Positions 34,318 to 43,717 of a DNA stretch of 64,000 nt are shown here, piece by piece. The DNA comes from Hyphomonas sp. (lineage in GTDB: Bacteria > Pseudomonadota > Alphaproteobacteria > Caulobacterales > Hyphomonadaceae): NCBI RefSeq assembly GCF_017792385.1, contig NZ_CP051230.1, forward strand, positions 2,108,001 to 2,172,000, read 5' to 3'. Positions within the stretch are counted from its first letter, which is position 1. Each line of letters begins with the position of its first letter. Position numbers and translations under genes: made by a program. A model generated the notes under the pieces. The model searched no databases. It was not told the origin of the DNA and saw only the letters and a program-made list of their open reading frames with translations.

Positions 34318-35478
34318 TCAGGCCTGCGCGGGCAATTTCCGGTTCGGCGTGAATGCCTCGGCGAGGGGATTTGCGGTCTCCCCCAGCATCAGGTCGGCGA
34401 TGATGCGGGCGGTGATCGGGGTCAGCAGGATGCCATTGCGATAGTGGCCCGCGGCGACGAACATGTTCGGCTGGCGCGTCTGTCCGAGGAAGGGGGCGAG
34501 ATCCGGCGTGCCGGGGCGGACGCCGGACCAGGTGGACGTAATCTGCGCATTCGCCAGCGACGGCACAATGGTTGCGGCGCGCGACAGAAGCGCGGCGATA
34601 TCGTCCGTGTTCGGCATGCCGGTGGTGCGGCCCGGTTCCATCGTTGCGCCAATGACGAGTTCCCGGCCACGCGGCACCATGTAGATCGGCCCGGCGCGCA
34701 GCGTCGTGTCAGGATGGCTGGCCCGACGGGCGACTGACAGCATCTGGCCACCAAACGTGTCGATCTCGTCCAGGGCGGTTTCCCAGTTCACGAGGCTGAA
34801 GTGTTTGCCGTGTTCGGTCACTTTCAGCGCGGCGCTTTGCCAGCCGGCGGTGACGAGCAAAAGGTCGTGGCCGTCAATGGTCAGCGCGCTGCCGGTGGAG
34901 CGGATCGGGGCTGCGGACTGTTCGAGCGTGATGGCGGGGTGGCGTTCGCACAGGGCGATCAGCGCGGAAACAACGGCGCGATTGTTGACATGGCCATCGG
35001 TTTCCAGCCGCAGGGCGCCGCGCAAGTCCGGGGAGAGGGCGGGCTCGATGGCACGGGCGGCGGCGATGTCCAGCCGTTCGCCGGGCAGGGCGCGGGCCTG
35101 AAGCGTCTCCAGAATGCCGTCCAGGTGCCGGGCGGTGGCGTCATCCGCAGCAACGGCCAGAGACGGGCCGGGGGCATAGCCGACGGACTGGCCGCTCTCG
35201 TCTTCCAGCTGCGCGGCAAATTCCGGCCAGAGGCGGGCACTTTCGAGGCAGAGATCGAACAGGCGGGGGTGGACGCCCGCTTCGCTGGCGGCCTCGAAGG
35301 CCGGGGCGATCATGCCGGCGGCGGCCCAGCTGGCGCCGCGTCCGGGCGGGTTCGGATCGTAGAGGGTGAGGGTTGCGCCGCGCCGGGCGAGTTCCAGCGC
35401 GCAGCTCAGTCCGATGATTCCGGCTCCGGCAATGGCGATACGAGGCAGGGAGCCGGCAGGGCGGTCAGCGCGGGTCAT
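34318..35478 (-). CDS. thiO: FAD-dependent glycine oxidase-like (ThiO type)
   Basis: 386 residues. The FAD Rossmann motif RIAIAGAGIIGLSCALELA lies at 12-30, GASWAAAGMIAPAFEA near 48, and the C-terminal substrate/FAD segment VRPGTPDLAPFLG and AAGHYRNGILLTPITA near 340. The GHYRNGILL ending is typical of ThiO, which oxidises glycine to the imine for thiazole synthesis. No thiS or thiG gene is adjacent, so another D-amino acid or glycine oxidase role is possible. Confidence 0.8.
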   Translation of the reverse strand: MTRADRPAGSLPRIAIAGAGIIGLSCALELARRGATLTLYDPNPPGRGASWAAAGMIAPAFEAASEAGVHPRLFDLCLESARLWPEFAAQLEDESGQSVGYAPGPSLAVAADDATARHLDGILETLQARALPGERLDIAAARAIEPALSPDLRGALRLETDGHVNNRAVVSALIALCERHPAITLEQSAAPIRSTGSALTIDGHDLLLVTAGWQSAALKVTEHGKHFSLVNWETALDEIDTFGGQMLSVARRASHPDTTLRAGPIYMVPRGRELVIGATMEPGRTTGMPNTDDIAALLSRAATIVPSLANAQITSTWSGVRPGTPDLAPFLGQTRQPNMFVAAGHYRNGILLTPITARIIADLMLGETANPLAEAFTPNRKLPAQA

Positions 35479-35516
35479 CGGCGCTATCTAGGCCATTGCG
35501 CGGCGGATTTGAACGG

Positions 35517-35765
35517 TCAGGCGGCGCCGGCCTGCAATTTCTGGCTTTCCCAGAACAGCTGGAAGGCGTCTGCCCATTTCCGGTTCTGGAAGACGATTTC
35601 CTTGCACATCTGGCCGCTGGGCCGGAATGCCGTGCGCACGATCATCTGGGGACCTTCCTGGATGTCGCGGGCCAGCTGCTCCGTGATGAAGGCGTCGAGC
35701 GTGGCGGACAGCAACGCGTCTTCCTCTGGTGAGCCAAGGTCCATGTCCAGCACGATATCGTTCAT
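35517..35765 (-). CDS. Hypothetical small acidic protein
   Basis: 82 residues from ATG 35765, preceded by GGGGACGAC; the longer frame to 35909 has a Cys/Arg-rich start that looks non-coding. The sequence runs MNDIVLDMDLGSPEEDALLS, then a helix with DAFITEQLARDIQEGPQMIV, and ends KWADAFQLFWESQKLQAGAA. I do not recognise the family. It is soluble with no signal. It lies 38 bp upstream of thiO on the same strand and may be co-transcribed with it. Confidence 0.6.
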   Translation of the reverse strand: MNDIVLDMDLGSPEEDALLSATLDAFITEQLARDIQEGPQMIVRTAFRPSGQMCKEIVFQNRKWADAFQLFWESQKLQAGAA

Positions 35766-35993
35766 GTCGTCCCCATTCATCACGTTATCTTGTGTCCAGC
35801 TTGCTGGATCATCTTTGTATCTTTCCACCCTTACCGCAATCTTCATTCGGTGGCACGGGTTTCCGGAACATAACCGGTCTTTCGAGGCGAATGTGCAATT
35901 TTCGGGCAAAAACGTCGCGCATCTCGCTCGTTGCGATCCATTCTCAACTGTGGTTCAACGGGGCTTCAACGTTCTGAAGGGAAACCTGGTTCC

Positions 35994-37058
35994 ATGAAAT
36001 GGTATGCGCCCCTGGCCACCGCCTGCATTGTCCTTGCCGCATGCGGCGCGCCGTCGCCGGAAACGGCTGAAACTGAAGCAGTTGCGACACTCCCCGCCGA
36101 ACCGGCCGGGACGCTGAATGTGTATTCGGCCCGGCACTATGATTCCGACAAGGAGATGTACAAGCGGTTCGAGGAAGAGACCGGCATCCGCGTGCGCTTT
36201 CGCGAATCCGGCGCGGCCGAATTGCTGGAGGCCATGAAGGCAGAAGGGGACAACAGCCCCGCCGATGTCATCCTGTCGTCCGATGCTGGGACACTTTACC
36301 GCTTCAAGGATGCCGGCCTGATGCAGCCGATCGAATCGGATGTGCTGGCCGAGCGCGTGCCGGAACACTTCCGCGACCCGGACGGCAACTGGTTCGGCCT
36401 GACCAAGCGGCTGCGCGTGATCGTCTATGATCCCGACCGCGTGACGCCGGACCAGGTGGATGAGTATGCCGACCTGGCCAGCGCGGCGTTCGAGGGCGAG
36501 GTTTGCATGCGGTCCAGCACGAACATCTACAATCTGTCCCTGATGGGCGAACTGATCGACCGGCTGGGCGCCGACACGGCCGAGGCCTGGGCGCGCAGCG
36601 TGGTGGCGAATTTCGCCCGTCCGCCGCAGGGCGGTGACACGACCCAGATCGAGGCCGTGGCGGCCGGTCAGTGTTCGGTGGCGCTGGTGAACCATTATTA
36701 CTGGGTGCGCCTGACCCAGGGCTCGCCGGCCCAGCGTGCCACGGTGGAGAAGACCAGCCTGTCCTTCCCGCAGCAGGACAGCTGGGGCGCGCATGTCAAT
36801 GTGACCGGCGCCGGCGTGGCCGCTCATGCGCCGCACAAGGAGGCCGCCATCCAGTTCATCGAGTGGCTGACCACAGAGGAAGGCCAGTTCCTCCTGACGA
36901 CCGAAACCAAGGAAATTCCGCTTGTGTCCGGCGCCGAGCAGCCGGCGGGGCTGGACCGCCTGCCTCCGGACTTCAAGGAAAGCGAATTGCCGCTGAACCG
37001 GTTGGGCGAGAACCAGTCCGAGGCTCAGGCCATCTATGACCGGGCCGGCTGGAACTGA
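35994..37058 (+). CDS. fbpA: Ferric iron ABC transporter, substrate-binding lipoprotein (FbpA-like)
   Basis: 354 residues from ATG 35994. The lipobox VLAAC (Cys about 17) makes it a lipoprotein, unlike the free periplasmic FbpA of gammaproteobacteria. The binding protein fold begins TLNVYSARHYDSDKEMYKRF. The iron-binding tyrosine pair is in VNHYYWVRLTQ, and SSTNIYNLSLMG corresponds to the hinge region. It would bind Fe3+ in the periplasm and hand it to the downstream permease. First gene of an fbpABC operon. Confidence 0.92.
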   Translation: MKWYAPLATACIVLAACGAPSPETAETEAVATLPAEPAGTLNVYSARHYDSDKEMYKRFEEETGIRVRFRESGAAELLEAMKAEGDNSPADVILSSDAGTLYRFKDAGLMQPIESDVLAERVPEHFRDPDGNWFGLTKRLRVIVYDPDRVTPDQVDEYADLASAAFEGEVCMRSSTNIYNLSLMGELIDRLGADTAEAWARSVVANFARPPQGGDTTQIEAVAAGQCSVALVNHYYWVRLTQGSPAQRATVEKTSLSFPQQDSWGAHVNVTGAGVAAHAPHKEAAIQFIEWLTTEEGQFLLTTETKEIPLVSGAEQPAGLDRLPPDFKESELPLNRLGENQSEAQAIYDRAGWN

Positions 37059-37064
37059 TCCTGG

Positions 37065-38678
37065 TTGAGCACGCTGACCGCCATACGCCGCTTCCGGTTT
37101 CGGAGCATTGACGGGCCCGCCTTTCTGGCGGGCCTGATCATTGCTGTGCCGGTGATGGTGACGCTGGTGGCGGGGCTGTTCCATGGCGGCGGCGATGCGT
37201 GGATCCATATTCGCGACACGCTGCTGGCCGGATACACGACCGGCACGCTGGGCACGCTGTTCCTGACGGGCGTGCTGATCCTGGGCGTGGCGGTGCCGTC
37301 GGCCTGGCTGGTAACGATGTACCAGTTTCCGGGGCGGGGCGTGTTCGAATGGCTGCTGATCCTGCCGCTGGCGGCGCCCGGCTATGTGCTGGCCTATGCC
37401 TATGCGGACCTGATGGGGGTAATGGGCCCGTTCCAGACGGCGCTGCGTGAGGCGACCGGCTGGTCGGCGCGGGATTACTGGTTTCCGGACATGCGCAACC
37501 TGCCGGGCCTGGCATTCGTGCTGGCCTGCGCGCTTTACCCCTATGCCTATCTCACGGCGCGAGCCGCCTTTGTGTCCCAGTCGGTGTGCGCGCTGGAAGC
37601 CGCCCGCAGCCTGGGCGCCAGCAGCCTGCGCCGGTTCTGGCAGGTGGCGCTGCCCGCTGCCCGCCCGGCCATTGCCGCAGGCCTGGCCCTCGCCCTGATG
37701 GAGGCGGCGGCCGATTATGGCGCGGCGGAGTATCTGGGCGTGCCGACCCTGACCTTCGGCATCGTTCGGGCCTGGCAGAGTTTCGGCGATGCCGCGGCCG
37801 CGGCGCGGCTGGCCCTCGTCCTGGTGGCGATTGTCATCGGGCTTGTCCTGGCGGAACGCCATACGCGCGGGCGCGCCGGCAGCCAGCAAAGCTCGACGCG
37901 CTGGCGCACGGTCTCGCGCACCCGCCTGCCATTCTGGGCAGGGCTCGGCGCTTCGGCTGCCTGCGGGCTGCTCTTTCTGGTGGCGTTTGTCCTGCCCGTT
38001 TCGCGTCTGATCTGGCTGACGCTGGAGACGCGCGACCAGATTGCGCCGATCGGCCGGGCGCTGGTCAACACGCTTATCCTGGCAGGGGCCGGCGCGGCGC
38101 TGGCCTTCGTGCTGGCGCTGGTGATTGCACTGACCGCCAGGCAGCGCGGCCTGGTGGCCGGCTTTGCCCGCCTGATGGCCTCCACCGGCTATGCGATTCC
38201 GGGCGCGGTGCTGGCACTCGGCGCGCTGATCGTGATGGGATATCTCGGTTTCACCCTGACCGGGATCGGCGCCATCGCGGCGCTGGCCTGGGTCTATGCC
38301 AGCCGGTTCACGACGTCCGGCGCCGAGCCGATGGTGGCGGCGCTCGGCCGCGCGCCGGCCTCCATGGGCTATGCTGCTGAAAGCCTCGGTGCCTCGCCGC
38401 TGCGCCGCGCGGTTTCCGTTGACCTGCCGGTCGCGCTATCAGGCGCCATGGCTGGTGCACTGATCCTGTTTGTTGAATCGCTCAAGGAATTGCCCGCAAC
38501 CCTGATGCTGCGGCCGTTCAATTGGGACACGCTGTCTGTGCGGGCAAATGCCTATGCCACGGATGAACGTCTGGCAGCGGCGGCGCTGCCGTCCCTTCTG
38601 ATCACGCTGGCGGGCCTGCTGCCGGTGATCCTGTTGTCCTGGCGGCTCAGCCATTCGCGACCGGGAGACACCCAATGA
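37065..38678 (+). CDS. fbpB: Ferric iron ABC transporter permease (FbpB-like)
   Basis: 537 residues with 12 TM helices, a fusion of two permease halves as usual for FbpB/ThiP. The start is TTG 37065, 6 bp after the fbpA stop. EAA-type coupling motifs appear as EAARSLGASSLRRFWQVALP near 180 and AESLGASPLRRAVSVDLPVA near 450. It forms the inner-membrane channel for the FbpA-delivered metal. Its stop overlaps the fbpC start (ATGA). Confidence 0.92.
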   Translation: MSTLTAIRRFRFRSIDGPAFLAGLIIAVPVMVTLVAGLFHGGGDAWIHIRDTLLAGYTTGTLGTLFLTGVLILGVAVPSAWLVTMYQFPGRGVFEWLLILPLAAPGYVLAYAYADLMGVMGPFQTALREATGWSARDYWFPDMRNLPGLAFVLACALYPYAYLTARAAFVSQSVCALEAARSLGASSLRRFWQVALPAARPAIAAGLALALMEAAADYGAAEYLGVPTLTFGIVRAWQSFGDAAAAARLALVLVAIVIGLVLAERHTRGRAGSQQSSTRWRTVSRTRLPFWAGLGASAACGLLFLVAFVLPVSRLIWLTLETRDQIAPIGRALVNTLILAGAGAALAFVLALVIALTARQRGLVAGFARLMASTGYAIPGAVLALGALIVMGYLGFTLTGIGAIAALAWVYASRFTTSGAEPMVAALGRAPASMGYAAESLGASPLRRAVSVDLPVALSGAMAGALILFVESLKELPATLMLRPFNWDTLSVRANAYATDERLAAAALPSLLITLAGLLPVILLSWRLSHSRPGDTQ

Positions 38679-39685
38679 CTGCCCATCTGACCGCGCAGGC
38701 GGTGACCCGTCGCTATGGCGCGTCCGCCGTGGTGGACGGGGTCAGTCTCGACCTGGAGCCCGGCAAGATCACGGCGCTGCTCGGCGGGTCCGGTGCGGGG
38801 AAGTCGACCCTGTTGCGCCTGTTTGCAGGCCTTGAGCCGCTGGATGATGGCGATATCCGCCTTGGCGACCAGCTTCTGTCTTCGGTCGGCAGGACCGTGC
38901 CGGCAGAAAAGCGCCGGATCGGGCTGATCTTCCAGGATTTCGCCCTGTTCCCGCACCTGACCGCCGCGCAGAATGTCGCCTTCGGCCTCAAATCACGCGG
39001 CAAGGAGGTGGCCCGCACCATCGCCGCCGACTGGCTGGAGCGGTTGGGACTGAGCGGCCGGGCCGGGGCGTATCCGCATGAATTGTCCGGCGGCGAGCAG
39101 CAGCGCGTCGCGATTGCCCGGGCGCTGGCCCCCGAGCCGGCTGCCATCCTCATGGACGAGCCGTTCTCCGGCCTCGATCCGGCCTTGCGCGGCAGCGTGC
39201 GCGACACGGCGCTGGCGGCGATCCGGGCGGCCGGCATTCCGGCGCTCCTGGTGACCCATGATCCGACCGAGGCGCTGGAGAGCGCCGATTGCATCGCCAT
39301 CCTGCAAGCCGGTCGCCTGCTGCAGCAGGGGTCTGCGGCGGACATCTATCTGACGCCGGAAAGCGCAGCGATTGCGGCTGCGCTGGGCCCGGTCAGCCGC
39401 CTGCCGTCGGATGCCGTGCCGGATGGACTGGCCGGGACCGGGCTTCCGGACGGAACGGAACTGGTCGTACGCCCGGAAGGCGTTTTGCTGGACGCGGACT
39501 CCCCGGTGCGGGCGCAGACTGTCTCGAGCCAGCTGACCGGGCCGCTGTGCCGGCTGGTCCTGGCGTGTGGGGGACAGATGCTGACCGCGCTGGTGCCACG
39601 CATGGCTGCACCGGAAGAGGGCGAGGAAGTGGGCATCCGGCTGGATCCGGCCCTGACATTCATCTTCCAGTCAGCCGATTCCTGA
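38675..39685 (+). CDS. fbpC: Ferric iron ABC transporter ATP-binding protein (FbpC-like)
   Basis: 336 residues. Walker A is LLGGSGAGKSTLLRLFAGLE near 37-56, signature LSGGEQQRVAIARALAPEPA near 133 and Walker B AILMDEPFSGLDPALR. The C-terminal TOBE-like domain (about 245-336, RPEGVLLD and FIFQSADS) is present. It drives the FbpB channel. Last gene of the operon, overlapping fbpB by 4 bp. No clear Fur- or Irr-box could be identified upstream of the operon. Confidence 0.93.
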   Translation: MTAHLTAQAVTRRYGASAVVDGVSLDLEPGKITALLGGSGAGKSTLLRLFAGLEPLDDGDIRLGDQLLSSVGRTVPAEKRRIGLIFQDFALFPHLTAAQNVAFGLKSRGKEVARTIAADWLERLGLSGRAGAYPHELSGGEQQRVAIARALAPEPAAILMDEPFSGLDPALRGSVRDTALAAIRAAGIPALLVTHDPTEALESADCIAILQAGRLLQQGSAADIYLTPESAAIAAALGPVSRLPSDAVPDGLAGTGLPDGTELVVRPEGVLLDADSPVRAQTVSSQLTGPLCRLVLACGGQMLTALVPRMAAPEEGEEVGIRLDPALTFIFQSADS

Positions 39686-39777
39686 CATTTCCGTCATCCT
39701 GCGAGGAAGCCCTCGCCATTCACGGCCGGCTCCCATAAAATCAGGGTCGTAGATGCAACTTACAGGAGGCGCTTTGC

Positions 39778-41160
39778 ATGGCGCGGAATGTCCTGAAACT
39801 GGCTGGCGCCGCCCTTCTGGCGGTCATGATGGCGGCAAGTGCCACGGCCCAGAGCCTCATTCGCGATGCGGAGATCGAGGAAACCCTGCGGGAATGGACC
39901 GACCCGATTCTCGATGTGGCAGGACTGAAGCCGAATGATGTCGGCCTGTACCTGATCAATGATCCCTCGCTGAACGCCTTCGTGGCGAACGGCCAGAACA
40001 TCCACCTGCATACGGGTCTGATCATCGCGGCGGATTCCTCGCTGCAGATCAAGGGCGTGATCGGTCATGAGACCTGCCACATCGCTTGCGGCCACTCGGT
40101 CAGCCGGTCGCGGGCAGCGGGCGTGGCAATGCGTCCGGCCCTGCTGTCCATCGGACTGGGCATCCTGGCCATGGCGGCCGGGGAGGGCGGCGCCGGTGCC
40201 GCGCTGATCGGGTCGTCCCAGCAATTTGCTGCCCTGAACTTCTTCACGCACACGCGGTCGGAAGAGGCAACCGCCGATGCGGCGGCCGTGGAATACCTGA
40301 CCCAGCTGGGGCAGTCGCCGCGCGGGATCGTCGAATTCTTCGAGAATTTCCGGTATCAGGAAGTGCTCTCCAGCGCCCGGCGCTATCCCTATTTCCGGGC
40401 CCACCCGCTGGCTTCGGACCGGATCCGCAATGTGCGCATGCTGGCCGAGGATACGGGTATGATGGACACGCCGCCCACCGAGCGGGAAGTGCGCCAGTAC
40501 CAGATGATGCGCGCCAAGCTGATCGGCTTCCTCGACACGCCGAACAAGGTGGCGCGGGAATATCCGGCCAGCGACCAGAGCCAGCCGGCCCGCTATGCCC
40601 GCTCGATTGCGGCGCTGCAGGCCTCCGACATCGACAGGGCGCTGACCGAAGTGGACGTGCTGCTGGCCGAAGATCCCGAGAATCCGTATTTCTGGGAGCT
40701 GAAGGGCCAGATCCTGTTTGAAAGCGGACGGGCGGCGGATTCGGTGATGCCGCACCAGAAATCGCTGGAACTGAAACCCGGCCAGCCCCTGTTGCTGATC
40801 AATCTGGCGCGGTCGCTGAATGCGCGGGACGCGCCGGGCGATACGGAGACCGCCGAAAAGGCGCTGAAGGACGCGCTGATCGCCGAGCCGAACAATGCGT
40901 TTGCCTGGGCACAACTGGCCATCACCTATGAGAAACAGGGCCGCCGCGCCGATGCGCAGCTGGCCACGGCGGAGTCGGCCTATGCTGTGGGCGATATCGT
41001 GCGCGCCAACCGGTTTGCCCATTTTGCCGTGCAGAATCTGGAGCCTGGCACGCCGGATTATCGCCGGGCCGATGACATCCTGCTGGTGACCGACGCCAAC
41101 AATCCCGACAATCGCGACATGTATCGCCGCGGGCCGCGCCTCTCCTTCTCGGTGAGATAA
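39778..41160 (+). CDS. M48 family metalloprotease with TPR domain (BepA-like)
   Basis: 460 residues. A signal peptide (cleavage near ASATAQS, residue 24) exports it. The zinc site is H97-E-T-C-H101 in GVIGHETCHIACGH and the third ligand lies in EEATADAAAVEYL. The C-terminal half (about 265-430) contains TPR helices (ALTEVDVLLAEDPENPYF, LKPGQPLLLINLARSLN). BepA degrades misassembled LptD and BamA; the domain order fits. A periplasmic quality-control role is inferred. The dsbA-like gene follows after 94 bp. Confidence 0.9.
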   Translation: MARNVLKLAGAALLAVMMAASATAQSLIRDAEIEETLREWTDPILDVAGLKPNDVGLYLINDPSLNAFVANGQNIHLHTGLIIAADSSLQIKGVIGHETCHIACGHSVSRSRAAGVAMRPALLSIGLGILAMAAGEGGAGAALIGSSQQFAALNFFTHTRSEEATADAAAVEYLTQLGQSPRGIVEFFENFRYQEVLSSARRYPYFRAHPLASDRIRNVRMLAEDTGMMDTPPTEREVRQYQMMRAKLIGFLDTPNKVAREYPASDQSQPARYARSIAALQASDIDRALTEVDVLLAEDPENPYFWELKGQILFESGRAADSVMPHQKSLELKPGQPLLLINLARSLNARDAPGDTETAEKALKDALIAEPNNAFAWAQLAITYEKQGRRADAQLATAESAYAVGDIVRANRFAHFAVQNLEPGTPDYRRADDILLVTDANNPDNRDMYRRGPRLSFSVR

Positions 41161-41254
41161 GCCTGCATCAACTTTCTGTCAGGTCGGATGGACGCGCGCC
41201 GATGAGGCCGTATATCTGGCCTGACCGATTCCCGCCTGAGACACAGGAACCCCA

Positions 41255-42001
41255 ATGACCCAGAAGCTGACCACACTGACGGCCGCCATGGCCGCCCTCG
41301 TCCTCACCCCGGCCTGCGCCGAAAGCAAGGCTGCGCCGGGCGCCGACCGCGCGGAAACGGAGCAGATCATTCGGGAATACATTCTGGAGAATCCGGAACT
41401 CATCGAGGAAGCGCTGATCAAGCTGCAGGCCAAGCAGAAGGCCGCCGCGTCCGAGGCCGCCGAAGCTGCCATCGCGGCAAACTTCGCCGCCCTGTATGAG
41501 AATGAGGAAGATTATTCCGTCGGCCCGGCGGATGCCGAAATCGTCGTGGTCGAGTTCTTCGATTACCGGTGTGGCTGGTGCAAGCGTTCGGTCGACTGGG
41601 TGCGGGCCCTGCCGGAGACCCATGACGGCAAGGTGCGCGTCGTGTTCAAGGAATTGCCGATCTTTGGCGGGATCAGCGAAACGGCCTCGCTGGCGGCGCT
41701 CGCAGCCGGAAAGCAGGGCAAGTATACCGAGTTCCACATGGCGCTGATGGCCATCAAGAACAATAATGACCTGACCGATGCGAAGCTGGATGAAGTGGCT
41801 GAAGAGGTCGGCATCAGTGTCCAGAAGATGCGCGCCGACATGCGGTCCATGGATATCCAGAAGAAGCTGGCCGATTCCAAGCAGCTGGCGCGCACGCTGG
41901 GCGTCGAGGCGACGCCGAGCTTCTTCATGGGCAACAATTTCATCGAAGGCGCCGATCAGGACCGTCTCAACGACCTGATCGTGGACGCCCTGGACAGCTA
42001 G
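41255..42001 (+). CDS. DsbA/ScsC-like thioredoxin-fold disulfide protein
   Basis: 248 residues. A signal sequence ends in TPACAES. After a helical N-terminal region (about 30-80, EQIIREYILENPELIEEAL) the thioredoxin fold begins with IVVVEFFDYRCGWCKRSVDW, active-site C106-G-W-C109, and the cis-proline loop GVEATPSFFMGN. This is the DsbA branch with an oligomerising helix like ScsC/Com1. It probably oxidises or isomerises periplasmic disulfides. No dsbB is nearby. Confidence 0.9.
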   Translation: MTQKLTTLTAAMAALVLTPACAESKAAPGADRAETEQIIREYILENPELIEEALIKLQAKQKAAASEAAEAAIAANFAALYENEEDYSVGPADAEIVVVEFFDYRCGWCKRSVDWVRALPETHDGKVRVVFKELPIFGGISETASLAALAAGKQGKYTEFHMALMAIKNNNDLTDAKLDEVAEEVGISVQKMRADMRSMDIQKKLADSKQLARTLGVEATPSFFMGNNFIEGADQDRLNDLIVDALDS

Positions 42002-42008
42002 GGAAAGC

Positions 42009-42425
42009 CTAGCAGGGCAGGGACGTCTCGTAGGGACTGTCCAGCGAGAACATCGGGATGGTGGCGATCAGCACGGACCCGTCATCGCCCTCAAGATCAT
42101 AGGTGCCGCCCATGATGCCCGACGGGGCAGCAAGGGGCGCACCGGATGTGTAGCTGAACCGTTCGCCCGGCCCGAGGGTCGGGGTCTGCCCGATCACGCC
42201 ATCGCCATCCACCTGCTGCCGGCGGCCGGCCGCGTCCACAATGTTCCAGTGCCGGCGCACGATCGTCCAGGTCCGGTCGCTCTCATTCTCGACATCGACC
42301 GTGTAGGACCACATGAACCGGGCGCGGGCGGGCTCGGATTCGTCATGCATGAATTTGGGGCGGACGCGGATGCGCACACCATCCGTGACTTGCTCATACT
42401 GAGGAGGAGGAACCCGTCTGCCCAT
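42009..42425 (-). CDS. apaG: ApaG domain protein
   Basis: 138 residues, a single FN3-like beta fold. Recognised by VTDGVRIRVRPKFM, then FMWSYTVDVENESD, TWTIVRRHWNIVDA and GERFSYTSGAPLAAPSGIM, GTYDLEGDDG. E. coli ApaG is linked to Co2+/Mg2+ handling, but the biochemical role is unsettled. Convergent with the DsbA-like gene, 7 bp apart; metZ starts upstream on the same strand and ends 24 bp before it, so the two are likely co-transcribed. Confidence 0.92.
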   Translation of the reverse strand: MGRRVPPPQYEQVTDGVRIRVRPKFMHDESEPARARFMWSYTVDVENESDRTWTIVRRHWNIVDAAGRRQQVDGDGVIGQTPTLGPGERFSYTSGAPLAAPSGIMGGTYDLEGDDGSVLIATIPMFSLDSPYETSLPC

Positions 42426-42449
42426 TCGATAAAATTCGATCCAATTCGT

Positions 42450-43652
42450 TCACACACTGTTAAGGGCGTGGGTCAAATCCATTACAAGATCGTCAGAATC
42501 CTCCAGTCCCACTGACATGCGGATCCAGCTGCGGTCCAGGCCCATCGAGGCCTGTTCCTCGTCGCTGAGCGCGCGGTGTGTGGTCGAGGACGGGTGGCAG
42601 GCCAGCGATTTGGTGTCGCCGAGATTGTTGCAGATATCGACCAATTCCAATGAATTCAGGAATCTGAACGCCTCTTCCTGACCGCCTTTCAGCGAGAAGG
42701 CGACCATGGTGCCTCCGGCGCTCATCTGGCGCTTGTGGATGTCATAGTGCGGATGATCCGGGCGATGCGGATAGCGGACGGCGGCAATGGCCTTGTGGTC
42801 CGCGATGACGTCGGCCAGACGGGCCGCATTCCGGGTCTGCTGGTCGACGCGCAGTTTCAGCGTCTCCAGGCCTTTCAGCACAACCCAGGCGTTGAAGGGC
42901 GAGGCCGCCGGGCCGAGATGGCGCAGCCAGGGATCATAGACCTCTTCCATACGGGCGGCGTCGCACAATATGGCGCCGCCCATGACACGGCCCTGGCCGT
43001 CCATGTGCTTGGTTGTGGAATAGACGACGACATCCGCGCCAAGCTCCAGAGGCTTCTGGAGGATCGGCGTGGCGAACACATTGTCGACCACCAGCGTGGC
43101 GCCGGCCGCCTTGCAGAGCCGGGCGACGGCTTCGATGTCGACGCCGTCGAGCAGGGGATTGGCGGGGCTTTCGATCAGGACAAGCTGGCAGCCCTTGGCG
43201 ATTTCGCGCTCCCAGGCCGCGAGGTCTGCGCCATCGACAAACACGGTCTCGATCCCGAATTTCGGCATCTGATTGGCGATGATCCAGCGGCAGGAGCCGA
43301 ACAGGGCTGTGGCGGCCACGACCCGGTCGCCGGCCTTCAGCGGCGCGAGAATGGCCGTGGAGATGGCGCCCATGCCGGAGGCGGCGACGCGGCAGGCCTC
43401 TGCGCCTTCGATCAGGGCGAGACGCTGCTGCAGCATTTCGCAGGTCGGGCTGCCATAGCGGGAATAGACGAAACCGTCCTCTTCCCCGGCCATGCGGCGC
43501 ATGGCCTGTTCGGCGCTGTCATAGGAATAGCCGGAGGTCAGGTAGATCGCCTCGGAGATTTCGCCATGATCGGACCGCATCAGGCCGCCGCGCACCGCCT
43601 GGGTGGCGGGCTTCCAGCCCTTTTTCGCGCCCGTGTCCGAAGTATCTGCCAT
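42450..43652 (-). CDS. metZ: O-succinylhomoserine sulfhydrylase
   Basis: 400 residues, a PLP enzyme of the Cys/Met metabolism family. The PLP lysine is K215 in VVVYSTTKHMDGQGR; the aspartate is in LVVDNVFATPILQ and the tyrosine/arginine region is FVYSRYGSPTCEMLQQRLA. It converts O-succinylhomoserine and sulfide to homocysteine. The MetZ-type opening KPATQAVRGG and ending LADDLRSW-like VGLEDSDDLVMDL separate it from MetB. Upstream of apaG on the minus strand and divergent from the dCTP deaminase gene. Confidence 0.92.
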   Translation of the reverse strand: MADTSDTGAKKGWKPATQAVRGGLMRSDHGEISEAIYLTSGYSYDSAEQAMRRMAGEEDGFVYSRYGSPTCEMLQQRLALIEGAEACRVAASGMGAISTAILAPLKAGDRVVAATALFGSCRWIIANQMPKFGIETVFVDGADLAAWEREIAKGCQLVLIESPANPLLDGVDIEAVARLCKAAGATLVVDNVFATPILQKPLELGADVVVYSTTKHMDGQGRVMGGAILCDAARMEEVYDPWLRHLGPAASPFNAWVVLKGLETLKLRVDQQTRNAARLADVIADHKAIAAVRYPHRPDHPHYDIHKRQMSAGGTMVAFSLKGGQEEAFRFLNSLELVDICNNLGDTKSLACHPSSTTHRALSDEEQASMGLDRSWIRMSVGLEDSDDLVMDLTHALNSV

Positions 43653-43717
43653 GACAGGTTATTCCCTTGTGTTTCCTGCAGTGCGTCTTATGCCTGAGAG
43701 GGCAAGGGGTGCAAGTG

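Noticed and set aside
35964..35979. Possible Fur/Irr box CTTCA-N6-TGAAG before fbpA
   Set aside because: Arms of only 5 bp and no match to a known iron-box consensus; also only about 15 bp from the ATG.
35955..37889. 644-codon open frame antisense to fbpA and fbpB
   Set aside because: Same reason: covers two well-supported genes and has shadow-like composition.
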